Shown in pieces: positions 14,631 through 22,358 of a stretch of 25,684 nucleotides of DNA. The stretch is from an uncultured Rickettsiales bacterium (GTDB lineage: Bacteria; Pseudomonadota; Alphaproteobacteria; Rickettsiales; UBA1997), in the NCBI GenBank assembly GCA_948744995.1, contig CAPZCD010000004.1, positions 1 through 25,684 of the forward strand, given 5' to 3'. A model generated the notes under the pieces. It did no database searches, was not told where the DNA came from, and saw nothing but the letters and a program-made list of their open reading frames with translations. Position 1 is the stretch's first letter; each line of letters opens with the position of its first letter. The position numbers and the translations under genes are program-made.

Positions 14631-14918
14631 ATGAAATTAAAACCATTAGGAGATAGAGTCCTAGTAAAGAGAGAGGATGCCGAAGAAAAAACATCCGGCG
14701 GTATTATAATTCCTGACACTTCAAAAGAAAAACCATCCAAAGGAAGCGTAGTAGCTATAGGCGATGGTGTCAGAGATGAAAAGGGAAATCTTATACCGAT
14801 GAATTTAAAGGTTGGTGATAAAGTTTTCTTTACCAAATGGGGTGGAACAGAAATAAAAGTTGATGATGAGGAACTTTTAATCATGAAAGAGTCTGATATT
14901 TTAGCAATTATAGAATAG
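14631..14918 (+). CDS. groES: Co-chaperonin GroES (Hsp10)
   Basis: A 95-residue protein with the full GroES pattern: MKLKPLGDRVLVKRED at the N-terminus, the mobile loop EEKTSGGIIIPDTSKEKP (residues 18-35) that contacts GroEL, VVAIGDGVRDEKGN, and the C-terminal GDKVFFTKWGGTEIK with a final EESDILAI-type end. It caps the GroEL chamber in the cytoplasm. AGAGAG lies six to eleven bases before the ATG. groEL follows after nine bases, the standard operon. Expression is probably heat-responsive through the promoter just upstream. Length and sequence show nothing unusual. Confidence 0.98.
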   Translation: MKLKPLGDRVLVKREDAEEKTSGGIIIPDTSKEKPSKGSVVAIGDGVRDEKGNLIPMNLKVGDKVFFTKWGGTEIKVDDEELLIMKESDILAIIE

Positions 14919-14927
14919 GTTTATATT

Positions 14928-16574
14928 ATGACAGCAAAAGAAATTAAATTTAGTTCTGACGCAAGAACAAGAATACTTAATGGTGTTAATGTATTGGCTG
15001 ACGCCGTGAAAGCAACACTTGGCCCTAAAGGTAGAAACGTAATAATAGAAAAATCATTTGGAGCACCAAGAATAACAAAAGATGGAGTTACTGTTGCTAA
15101 GGAAATAGAGTTAAAGGACAAGTTTGAAAATCTAGGAGCTCAAGCTATAAAAGAAGTTGCCAGCAAGACCAACGATGTAGCAGGAGATGGTACTACTACT
15201 TCAACTGTTCTAGCTCAAGCTATTTCAAGTGAAGGTTTTAAAGCAGTTGCAGCTGGTCTAAATCCTATGGACCTAAAGAGAGGTATAGATAAAGCTGTAG
15301 CAAAAGCTATAGAAGAAATTAAAAAAGCTAGCAAGAAAATTTCATCAAGAGATGAAATCGCGCAAGTTGGTACCATATCTGCCAATGGAGATCAAGAAAT
15401 AGGCTCAAAAATAGCCGATGCTATGGAAAAAGTGGGAGCTAATAGTCCTATAACGGTAGAAGAAGCGAAAGGTTTAGAATTTGAAGTTGAAGTTGTTGAA
15501 GGTATGAACTTCGACAGAGGCTATCTATCACCATATTTTGTTACCGATACAGAAAAGATGAATGTTGTTTTGGATAATCCATATATCCTTATCTTCGATA
15601 AAAAGATATCAACTTTACAACCTATGATAAAGGTTTTGGAAGCAGTAGCTCAAAGCGGTAGACCATTACTCATAATTGCCGAAGATGTTGAAGGTGAGGC
15701 ACTAGCTGCATTGGTGGTAAATAAACTAAGGGGTGGTTTAAAAGTTTGCGCTGTAAAAGCTCCGGGTTTTGGCGACCGAAGAAAAGCGATATTAGAAGAT
15801 ATAGCAGTTCTGACAGCAGGTCAAGTGGTTTCAGAAGAAATAGGACTAAAATTGGAGAATGTTGAGCTACAAAATCTAGGAAAGTCAAAGAGGATTGTTG
15901 TAACAAAAGACGATACAACCATAGTTGATGGTGCCGGTTCTTCTCAGGATGTTGAGGCAAGATGTAATAACATAAGGAAACAGATTGAGGATACAACGTC
16001 CGATTATGATAAGGAAAAACTGCAAGAAAGACTTGCTAAATTGTCTGGAGGGGTTGCTATACTAAAGGTTGGTGGCTCAACGGAGGTTGAAGTTAAGGAA
16101 AAGAAGGATAGAGTTGAAGATGCTCTGGCAGCTACTAGAGCAGCTGTTGAAGAAGGTATAGTAGCTGGCGGTGGTTCAACTTTCGTTCATATAGCATCAA
16201 AAATTAAGAACTTGAAGGGTGATAATGAAGCGCAAAATACCGGTATAAAGATAATTTATAATGCTCTACAGGCCCCAGCACGACAAATAGTTGATAATGC
16301 TGGTTTAGAAGGTTCTGTTATTATAAATAAAATAATGGAAAGTAATGATATGAACTTTGGTTATGATGCACAGAAAGAAGAATATGGCGATATGATAAAA
16401 TTTGGTATTGTTGATCCGACAAAAGTTGCTAGAGTAGCTTTAGAAGGAGCTTCTTCTGTATCCAGTCTCTTGCTTACGACGGAATGTGCTATAGTGGAAC
16501 AAGTTAAAGATGAAGGACACTGTGGATGCAATCCAGCAGCTGGAATGGGTGGTATGGGAGGAATGGACTACTAA
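14928..16574 (+). CDS. groEL: Chaperonin GroEL (Hsp60)
   Basis: A complete 548-residue chaperonin. Recognisable are DAVKATLGPKGRNV and the ATP-binding DVAGDGTTTSTVLAQ, the apical domain with FDRGYLSPYFVTDTEKM, CAVKAPGFGDRRK, and VEEGIVAGGGS in the equatorial domain. The C-terminus is the Gly-Gly-Met tail AAGMGGMGGMDY. It folds newly made proteins in the cytoplasm together with GroES. The sequence is of the alphaproteobacterial kind (SFGAPRITKDGVTVAKEIEL, NLGAQAIKEVASKTNDV), which is my main clue to the lineage. Second gene of groESL; a strong terminator follows. Confidence 0.98.
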   Translation: MTAKEIKFSSDARTRILNGVNVLADAVKATLGPKGRNVIIEKSFGAPRITKDGVTVAKEIELKDKFENLGAQAIKEVASKTNDVAGDGTTTSTVLAQAISSEGFKAVAAGLNPMDLKRGIDKAVAKAIEEIKKASKKISSRDEIAQVGTISANGDQEIGSKIADAMEKVGANSPITVEEAKGLEFEVEVVEGMNFDRGYLSPYFVTDTEKMNVVLDNPYILIFDKKISTLQPMIKVLEAVAQSGRPLLIIAEDVEGEALAALVVNKLRGGLKVCAVKAPGFGDRRKAILEDIAVLTAGQVVSEEIGLKLENVELQNLGKSKRIVVTKDDTTIVDGAGSSQDVEARCNNIRKQIEDTTSDYDKEKLQERLAKLSGGVAILKVGGSTEVEVKEKKDRVEDALAATRAAVEEGIVAGGGSTFVHIASKIKNLKGDNEAQNTGIKIIYNALQAPARQIVDNAGLEGSVIINKIMESNDMNFGYDAQKEEYGDMIKFGIVDPTKVARVALEGASSVSSLLLTTECAIVEQVKDEGHCGCNPAAGMGGMGGMDY

Positions 16575-16609
16575 TCGCGCCATAGAAGAATTACTTATTC
16601 CTAATGTTG

Positions 16610-16638
16610 ACCTACATGTGAAAGCATGTAGGTTTTTT
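16610..16638 (+). terminator. Rho-independent terminator of groESL
   Basis: CCTACATG (16611-16618) and CATGTAGG (16625-16632) form a perfect 8-bp stem, 9 bp with the flanking A-T, with a 6-base loop and a run of six T from 16633. It lies about 36 bp after the groEL stop. Confidence 0.95.
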
Positions 16639-17000
16639 GTTGTTATATTGGTTATTGTGTGGAGCTAGATGCTTGCTATTTGCTAGCTAAATAGGAAATG
16701 AGTTTTGGGGGAATGTGGTGATTGTGGTTTGGTTTTTTATGGATAAGCTAATTTTATTGGTACCGATAGCTTATAATTTATAAATTATGTAAAAATAGTA
16801 GTAAAATATATTAAATTATAGATAATAAATATGATACGGAAAGAAAGATTTACAACGCATACGAATTATTATTGAAGAATATAGCTGTTATCTGAATTAT
16901 AATAGACTAAAAGTTATCAACATCCCTTGATAGATTAAATTTTTATTTATTTTTTAAATTAAAGTCATAATATATTTTTACTAGAATAAAATTATTAGTT
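16639..17000. other. Gene-free stretch between groEL and the Hsp20-like gene
   Basis: No coding frame of note on either strand. It contains a perfect 16-bp palindrome ATAATTTATAAATTAT at 16773-16788 and one copy of the dispersed repeat (16792-16906). The first 100 bp after the terminator are unusually G-rich for this window (GGGGGAATGTGGTGATTG region near 16700). No convincing promoter for the Hsp20-like gene was found. Confidence 0.6.
16792..16906 (+). repeat. Dispersed repeat, copy B (plus orientation)
   Basis: Aligns with the minus strand of 786-890, about 16 kb away. The block from 16888 (TTATCTGAATTATAATA then GACTA) matches copy A in 21 of 22 bases; upstream the match is interrupted by small indels. 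A partial frame reads MIRKERFTTHTNYY before a stop and resembles the peptide IIRGEKFTTHINYH of copy A. Possibly a decayed mobile element or a spread noncoding repeat. Confidence 0.55.
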
Positions 17001-17741
17001 ATGGAAACAAAAAATGAACTACAAAAACAAAACCTGATATGGATTTCTATAGTATTGGTTTTGATTATTATCTGTTCTCTATTATTTTTACAAAATAAAA
17101 AAATAGAGAAAGTTATGACTATTCTGAACGTGAACTATAATCCCTATGGGTTTGGCTTTGGAATACATCCTAGAGCAAATGGTGATTTACATTTGATAGA
17201 AAAAAGAGTGAATGAACAATTATCAGAATTTGCAAGAGAGATGGGGGAACTGAAACGAGTAGTTAGTGATGCTATTGGTGACAATTCAGAAGATTATATG
17301 GATAGAATTTATAGTGAAGTTGCAGAAAAAAATCGGGCTATTGAAAAAAATTCAAAAGATGGGATTAGAAGTAATAAAGCTGCCAGGAAAACCAAAGAAC
17401 AAGAAGTTAATAGTAAAAAATCAAAAAACAGACAAAGAAATAGCTATAAAAATAGCCAATTTGGGATAGAAACCGGTTACGATAAAGAAAACAAAGAATA
17501 TAAGGTTGGAATAAAGCTACCAAATGATTTTAACATAGACGATATTAATGTTACCTTGAAAAATTCTATCCTTAAAATTAGAATTGAAAAGGAATTTAAT
17601 AAGGAAGATAAGGATAGTAGCTACTACAACTACGATTCATTTTATCAAAGTTTTACAATTCCAAAGACTAAGGCTACCACAAAGGATATTATCAAAAAAT
17701 TAGAAGATGGTAAATTGGAGATAATAGTTCCAATAAGATAG
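17001..17741 (+). CDS. Membrane-anchored Hsp20/alpha-crystallin-like protein
   Basis: A 246-residue protein in three parts. Residues 13-30 are a membrane helix near the N-terminus (IWISIVLVLIIICSLLFL). Residues 60-150 are a charged helical, Lys-rich linker. Residues 154-246 resemble an alpha-crystallin domain: YKVGIKLPNDFNIDDINVTL, ILKIRIEKEF, FYQSFTIPKTKATTKDI and DGKLEIIVPI, equivalent to the F-x-R-x-F-x-L-P and D-G-V-L-x-[IV]-x-[VL]-P blocks of small heat-shock proteins. No C-terminal I-x-I anchor follows. Soluble Hsp20 proteins are about 150 residues without a membrane helix, so a tethered form on either face of the inner membrane is unusual. It follows groESL but has its own transcription unit, since a strong terminator and 360 bp lie between. 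Confidence 0.72.
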   Translation: METKNELQKQNLIWISIVLVLIIICSLLFLQNKKIEKVMTILNVNYNPYGFGFGIHPRANGDLHLIEKRVNEQLSEFAREMGELKRVVSDAIGDNSEDYMDRIYSEVAEKNRAIEKNSKDGIRSNKAARKTKEQEVNSKKSKNRQRNSYKNSQFGIETGYDKENKEYKVGIKLPNDFNIDDINVTLKNSILKIRIEKEFNKEDKDSSYYNYDSFYQSFTIPKTKATTKDIIKKLEDGKLEIIVPIR

Positions 17742-17805
17742 TCACAAATACTAATAAACCATTTTCTAGAATAAGCTCTGGTATATTTTATAGAAGGAGT
17801 TAGAG

Positions 17806-17850
17806 GTGGTATTTTTACTAGTTTTATTGAGGTTATTTACAAACGGGTGA
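17806..17850 (+). other. Possible 14-codon leader ORF before the glycyl-tRNA synthetase gene
   Basis: GTG at 17806 is preceded, six bases away, by AAGGAG (17794-17799), the best Shine-Dalgarno in the neighbourhood and alike in layout to those of pssA and cdsA. The frame reads MVFLLVLLRLFTNG and stops at TGA four bases before the glyQS ATG. glyQS itself has only a weak GGGTG in front. The short ORF may deliver ribosomes to glyQS by coupling; it could also be chance. Confidence 0.3.
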
Positions 17851-17854
17851 AAAT

Positions 17855-19225
17855 ATGAAAGAGAATTTAAAGATGGACGAATTAATTTCTTTATGCAGAA
17901 GGAGAGGTTTTATATTCCAAAGTTCAGAAATATATGGCGGATTACAAGGAGCTTATGATTACGGTTCACTTGGTGTAGAATTGAAAAATAACCTTAAAAG
18001 TAGCTGGTGGAAATCAATGGTTTACGAGAGGGATGATATAGAAGGTCTAGATAGCTCAATACTAACTCATAAGCTAACCCTAAGGCATTCTGGTCATGAA
18101 AAAACCTTTGTGGATCCGCTACGCGAATGCAAAAATTGTGGAAACAGAATGCGCGCTGATCATATTGTAAACAACAAGTGCGACAGGTGTGGTAGCTCTG
18201 ACCTGACCGAATCAAGAAATTTCAATCTAATGTTTAAAACAACTTTAGGTGCTGTGGAAGATAAGGATAGCTTCTGCTACTTAAGACCGGAAACTGCGCA
18301 AGGAATTTTTACTAACTTTAAAAATGTGTTAGATAGTTCATCCAGAAAGTTACCGTTCGGTATAGCACAAATCGGTAAAGCCTTTAGAAATGAAATAACA
18401 CCTAGAAACTTTATATTTAGAGTTAGGGAATTTGAACAGATGGAAATGGAATTTTTTGTTGAACCAGGTACAGACGAGGAATGGCATAAGATATGGGTTG
18501 ATAATCGTGTTAATTGGTGGATTAAACAAGGATTATCTAGTGATAATTTAGTAGTGGAATACCAGAAGAAAGAAGATTTAGCGCACTACGCTAAACAAAC
18601 AGCAGATATTTTATATAGATTTCCTCATGGTTTGGAGGAACTGGAAGGTATAGCCGATAGAACCGATTATGATTTAGGTTCACACTCTAAAGAACAGGAA
18701 TCACTCAATCTAACTGCTAAGGTCTCTGAAAATAAGGACTCTAATACAAAACTCGTTATGCAAAAAGCTGACAGTAAGGAAACTTTTGTTCCATATGTTA
18801 TAGAACCGTCAGCAGGAGTTGATAGAGGTGTTTTAGCTATACTCACTGAAGCTTATACGGAAGAGAATTTAGGAAATGGTGATAGTAGAATAGTTTTGAA
18901 GCTGAAGAAACATCTAGCACCGATAAAAGTAGCTGTAATACCTTTAGCAAAAAATAACGATAAAATAGTTTCTAAATGCCATGAAATAAAGAACAATCTA
19001 CAGAAATTGGCTATTGGTAGGACGAAGTTTGAGGATACCGGCAATGTTGGTAAAGCCTATAGACGAAATGATGAAATTGGAACGCCACTATGTATTACTG
19101 TTGATTTTGAGACTTTTGAGGGAGATACGGAGACAGTAACCGTGCGAGATAGGGATACTATGGAGCAGATTAGGGTCACTGTTGATGAGCTTGATAATTA
19201 TTTGGTGGATTATTTTAGGGGGTAG
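17855..19225 (+). CDS. glyQS: Glycyl-tRNA synthetase, single-chain (alpha2) type
   Basis: Charges tRNA-Gly with glycine. The 456-residue chain is the homodimeric class II form: CRRRGFIFQSSEIYGGLQGA at the N-terminus, a zinc ribbon with Cys92/Cys95 and Cys109/Cys112, FNLMFKTTLGA, RPETAQGIFTNF, motif 2 FRNEITPRNFIFRVREFEQM, the Gly-specific DRTDYDL, motif 3 EPSAGVDRGVLAIL, and a C-terminal anticodon-binding domain with IKVAVIPLAKN and GNVGKAYRRNDEIGTP. Most Proteobacteria use the unrelated heterotetramer GlyQ/GlyS, so this form is unexpected in an alphaproteobacterium and may have come by horizontal transfer. Start is fixed by conservation of the N-terminus. Monocistronic; 113 bp separate it from the Hsp20-like gene. 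Confidence 0.95.
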   Translation: MKENLKMDELISLCRRRGFIFQSSEIYGGLQGAYDYGSLGVELKNNLKSSWWKSMVYERDDIEGLDSSILTHKLTLRHSGHEKTFVDPLRECKNCGNRMRADHIVNNKCDRCGSSDLTESRNFNLMFKTTLGAVEDKDSFCYLRPETAQGIFTNFKNVLDSSSRKLPFGIAQIGKAFRNEITPRNFIFRVREFEQMEMEFFVEPGTDEEWHKIWVDNRVNWWIKQGLSSDNLVVEYQKKEDLAHYAKQTADILYRFPHGLEELEGIADRTDYDLGSHSKEQESLNLTAKVSENKDSNTKLVMQKADSKETFVPYVIEPSAGVDRGVLAILTEAYTEENLGNGDSRIVLKLKKHLAPIKVAVIPLAKNNDKIVSKCHEIKNNLQKLAIGRTKFEDTGNVGKAYRRNDEIGTPLCITVDFETFEGDTETVTVRDRDTMEQIRVTVDELDNYLVDYFRG

Positions 19226-19377
19226 AAAATACGGTAATAAAGGAGTATATAAGTTTATTTAGTTTAATCCAAATACAAAACTTACACTCAGATTTATATT
19301 ACTTTAGTTCTATTATAATGACTTATAAATAATTTCTAACCAAGGTGTAAACAGTAGGGGTTATCTCTAAAATAGAA

Positions 19378-20037
19378 TTATGCCCCTAATTCTTGATTAG
19401 GTCCACTAAATGCTTTATCTTCTATTTCTAATAAGGCAGATTCAAGCGAATTTTTATCTCCTTTATTATTAGGAACAGTTGATTTTTTTTGTTCCTTATT
19501 TTTAGAACCCAAAGCTATAATTGCCTCACTGAATTTATCTGTAATTTCTCCTATATTATCGCAGGTTTGTTTTGGAGCACCAAGACTTGTAATTTCTTCA
19601 ACGATCTTTCCGGTAAACATCTTTACCATACCACACAAAAATTTAGCACCATTTTTTGCAGTATCTGCTACTTTTTTTGCTTCTTCCGATATACCTTTAA
19701 ATACTTTAGTCCCAATCTCTTCTGTAGTATCAACTGCTTGTTTAATCCCTTCGTACCCGTTGTTTAAAGCTTTTTTAATGTTATCAACAGAAAAAATATT
19801 ATTCACCCCTGAAATAATTTCTTCTGCTACATCTAATGTTTTGTTTATTAAAAATGGTGCTGCTACTTCTATTACACATGCAAAAGTAACCGCGACCATT
19901 TGCTGCATCATTACCGCTACAAAGTCACCTACACTATCCACATCGTCAAATACGTCACCATTTACCTTGCAGGAAACACATTCCAATCCGCAACGGCCAT
20001 TTTCCCAAACAAGCTTCGTCTCCCAATCCAATAACAT
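19378..20037 (-). CDS. Orphan 219-residue protein with N-terminal cysteines and a hydrophobic helix
   Basis: Not recognised. The N-terminus has three close cysteines (Cys16, Cys20 and Cys23 in GRCGLECVSCKVNG), which could bind a metal or form disulfides. A hydrophobic helix lies at about 37-63 (FVAVMMQQMVAVTFACVIEV and following). The middle is amphipathic helix (DVAEEIISGVNNIF, GISEEAKKVADTAKNGAKFL) and the C-terminus is polar and disordered-looking. No signal peptide. GAGGAA lies eight bases before the ATG and a plausible promoter lies upstream, so the gene is probably expressed. It stands alone, with 150-190 bp gaps on both sides. An effector or small membrane-associated protein is possible; nothing in the sequence proves it. 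Confidence 0.7.
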   Translation of the reverse strand: MLLDWETKLVWENGRCGLECVSCKVNGDVFDDVDSVGDFVAVMMQQMVAVTFACVIEVAAPFLINKTLDVAEEIISGVNNIFSVDNIKKALNNGYEGIKQAVDTTEEIGTKVFKGISEEAKKVADTAKNGAKFLCGMVKMFTGKIVEEITSLGAPKQTCDNIGEITDKFSEAIIALGSKNKEQKKSTVPNNKGDKNSLESALLEIEDKAFSGPNQELGA

Positions 20038-20073
20038 TACTGATTTCCTCTTTTTTGCTATAAATAGTGATTT

Positions 20074-20101
20074 TTTATATATGATATAATATAATTATGA
20101 A
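20074..20101 (-). promoter_or_regulatory. Candidate promoter of the 219-residue orphan gene
   Basis: Read on the minus strand: TTCATA (20101-20096), 16 bp, then TATAAA (20079-20074), about 36 bp before the ATG. The region is almost pure A/T, so the match is weak evidence. Confidence 0.35.
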
Positions 20102-20224
20102 TTTACGTGTCAACAAATATAAAAATATCTATAACCAGCTTTATCTAATGAAATTCTATTTTTTAAATTTTACCATTTTCTATTATTTATATTCATTCTT
20201 GTCCCTAAACCACCCTCAATCTTC

Positions 20225-21562
20225 TCACAACTCACTCAACAATATCTCATAAAGTTCATTACTCAACAAATGCTCCCTACTTGGCAAAAATAGACTTTTT
20301 TCAAGTTGTTCAACATCAATTCCACGTTTTAATATCTCTTCCCTTGTCCTAACAACAACTATATCATTTTCAAAATCTTTATTAACATTTATAAACGAAT
20401 ATATACTTTCCTCAACTTCGCCAACACATTCAAATGGCTTATAATTCTTTAGGCCGCAGAGCTCCATAAACTTATCGGCATTTTCTTCATTTTTAAATAA
20501 ATTTTTACCAAAAATACCAATCATCTTCTCTTTATTTAAAAAAACCGATAATATCAAAAACACAAACCTACATTTATCACATTCACAGCACCAATGGTTT
20601 AGTCTACCATTAATTTTATAATTTTTATTACAACTAATAAATATTTTATGGTATTTATCTAATTTTGAAAATATTTTTGCTATATGTATTTCCGAAATTG
20701 GCCTAAGAAAAGATATGTAATTGAAGCTGGAAATTATATGTTTTTTGAAAAAAGCATTAACACTCTTTTCAAATTCAAAAGATTTACTCCATTGGTGATT
20801 TACAATGGTACCATTAAATTCCAAATTACCTACATTAGCCGACCTTTCATTTGACATTAGTATAGTATCATAATCATATATTACACTAGCCGCGCAAAAT
20901 ATGAATGCTAAGATACCACTAATAGGTATATGGCCGTTATAACAACCTTTGCTAGAATCCACTTGTGTATTAAGGTCAAGCAACTTCTGAGATATTTTCC
21001 TATTTATTCTAAATGATTTTAAGCCTGACACCTGTATAGTATCCTCTATAGCTTTTGCAGTCCCAACCGAGCATAGTAGAATATCATTAAAATGTTTTTT
21101 TATTATTTCTAAAGTTGTAATGGAATCCTTACCACCACCGACAGGAACTACATATCTTTTTTCAAGAGGGAAATTTAAGCTATTGTTTTGTGCATTTATA
21201 GTAAATGGGAAATTAATTCTATCTTTCAAATCTGTTATATTATTTTTATAACTAAACTCTCCCAAACCATTAAAATAAAAATTATTAAAAAAATCTGCTT
21301 CTTCTTTAGAGAGCATAAATGTTTTTATTTTAATATTTTTCGGTATAAATAGCTTATAGTAGCTAATTCCACAGGCTAAATGTAAATATCTGAAGGATCT
21401 ATCTAAAGCGTCCAGCTCAGAATCATTTAAAATTTTATCGCCTGGAAATTCAATAGTTTCCTCAAAAAATAATTCATTATCATAAGAGTATTTGAGTAGC
21501 AGGATCTTATTATCTTTATCAAAGTTATAGGACTCAAAAATAAAGGAGCTGTATTTATTCAT
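20225..21562 (-). CDS. murL: UDP-N-acetylmuramoyl-L-alanyl-L-glutamate epimerase
   Basis: A 445-residue protein that matches the MurL family by its layout: a P-loop-like VVPVGGGKDSITTLE (residues 138-152) of the N-type ATP-pyrophosphatase kind, MSNERSANVGNLEFNGTIVNHQWSKS, FLRPISEIHIAKIFSK, and a Cys cluster HWCCECDKCRFVFL (Cys325, 326, 328 and 331). In Xanthomonas, MurL epimerises the terminal L-Glu of UDP-MurNAc-L-Ala-L-Glu to D-Glu, replacing glutamate racemase together with MurD2. I identify the family from memory of these motifs, not by search. No murD2 or murI is in the window. It follows ruvA with a 6-bp gap and is probably translated from the same message. The start is the first Met of the conserved region, with no strong RBS visible. 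Confidence 0.75.
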   Translation of the reverse strand: MNKYSSFIFESYNFDKDNKILLLKYSYDNELFFEETIEFPGDKILNDSELDALDRSFRYLHLACGISYYKLFIPKNIKIKTFMLSKEEADFFNNFYFNGLGEFSYKNNITDLKDRINFPFTINAQNNSLNFPLEKRYVVPVGGGKDSITTLEIIKKHFNDILLCSVGTAKAIEDTIQVSGLKSFRINRKISQKLLDLNTQVDSSKGCYNGHIPISGILAFIFCAASVIYDYDTILMSNERSANVGNLEFNGTIVNHQWSKSFEFEKSVNAFFKKHIISSFNYISFLRPISEIHIAKIFSKLDKYHKIFISCNKNYKINGRLNHWCCECDKCRFVFLILSVFLNKEKMIGIFGKNLFKNEENADKFMELCGLKNYKPFECVGEVEESIYSFINVNKDFENDIVVVRTREEILKRGIDVEQLEKSLFLPSREHLLSNELYEILLSEL

Positions 21563-21568
21563 CTTATA

Positions 21569-22192
21569 TTAGAAGTTATTTATTTTCTTTAGTGATTCAG
21601 TAACAATACTTTCCAGTGTAAGATACGGTTTTTCTGTTGTTATGCTGATAACTATATTTCTAACATAACTTTTTTGATAGCCTAACCCCTCAAGTGCCGA
21701 TATAGCATCCAATATTACTTGCCTATTGTCATTTTCAAAAGTTCTATTCTTTTCCAAAGAACTAACAAATTTCATATTATCATAACCCTTTACCAATGAG
21801 CTATTTTGCAATTCAGTTATTATCCTCATAGCTACTTTTGAACCGACACCGGGAGCCCTGCAAAATATATTTTTATCAGAATTAACTATTCCCGATATTA
21901 CCTCGTCAATTTCGGCTACTCCCATTATCTTTAATGCTACCTTATTACCTACTCCACTAACCTTACATAAAGTATTAAAACACTCTTTTTCTCTTAGATT
22001 TTTAAAACCGAATAATGTTATAGAATCTTCTTTTACTATAGTTTCAATATAAAAAGTAGCTTTAGAACCTACACTAATGTCAGTAGACAGTAGTTTTGAG
22101 GAACAAAATACTCTATAGCCTACCCCATTAACATCTAATATTAGATAATCATCATAAATTGAATCTATAGTCCCGCTTAATTTTCCTATCAT
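21569..22192 (-). CDS. ruvA: Holliday junction branch-migration protein RuvA
   Basis: A 207-residue DNA-binding subunit of the RuvAB complex that holds Holliday junctions for the RuvB motor. The N-terminal OB-fold domain starts MIGKLSGTIDSIYDDYLILDVNGVGYRVF. The two helix-hairpin-helix motifs are CKVSGVGNKVALKI (about 76-89) and RAPGVGSKVAMRI (112-124). The C-terminal domain III (SALEGLGYQKSYV, ESIVTESLKKI) contacts RuvB. Length is normal. ruvB and ruvC, commonly next to ruvA, are not in the window; the gene is instead coupled to murL. Confidence 0.95.
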   Translation of the reverse strand: MIGKLSGTIDSIYDDYLILDVNGVGYRVFCSSKLLSTDISVGSKATFYIETIVKEDSITLFGFKNLREKECFNTLCKVSGVGNKVALKIMGVAEIDEVISGIVNSDKNIFCRAPGVGSKVAMRIITELQNSSLVKGYDNMKFVSSLEKNRTFENDNRQVILDAISALEGLGYQKSYVRNIVISITTEKPYLTLESIVTESLKKINNF

Positions 22193-22214
22193 TCCAATAA
22201 ATAAAATTTATTTG

Positions 22215-22242
22215 ATTGTACTATTTATGGTTTATTTTTCAA
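22215..22242 (-). promoter_or_regulatory. Promoter of ruvA-murL
   Basis: On the minus strand TTGAAA (22242-22237) and TACAAT (22220-22215) are 16 bp apart, each one base off consensus. Transcription would start near 22208, about 16 bases before the ruvA ATG. Confidence 0.6.
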
Positions 22243-22244
22243 TT

Positions 22245-22261
22245 AGTAATTCTAGATTACT
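22245..22261. repeat. Short inverted repeat upstream of the ruvA promoter
   Basis: AGTAAT (22245-22250) and ATTACT (22256-22261) flank TCTAG. It lies just upstream of the -35 element and between xerD and ruvA. No T-run follows on the minus strand, so it is more likely a binding site than a terminator, or chance in AT-rich DNA. Confidence 0.3.
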
Positions 22262-22358
22262 GAATAATAATTCTCTACCTATTATTACAAATAATATATT
22301 TTCACTCAAAGTGCCATTCATTATTATTTATCTAGTACACTTTCCAAATAATTCTGTA

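Noticed and set aside
15670..15996. 108-codon minus-strand frame within groEL
   Set aside because: Antisense to a highly conserved gene, composition of a shadow frame.
19353..19386. TAGGGG/CCCCTA inverted repeat near the 3' end of the 219-residue gene
   Set aside because: Only 6 bp with a 22-base loop, overlaps the stop codon and has no T-run; not convincing as a terminator.
20097..20252. 51-codon plus-strand frame starting MNLRVNKYKN
   Set aside because: No RBS, runs antisense into the end of murL, low-complexity Phe/Tyr/Leu composition; probably chance, though a TATAAT lies just upstream.
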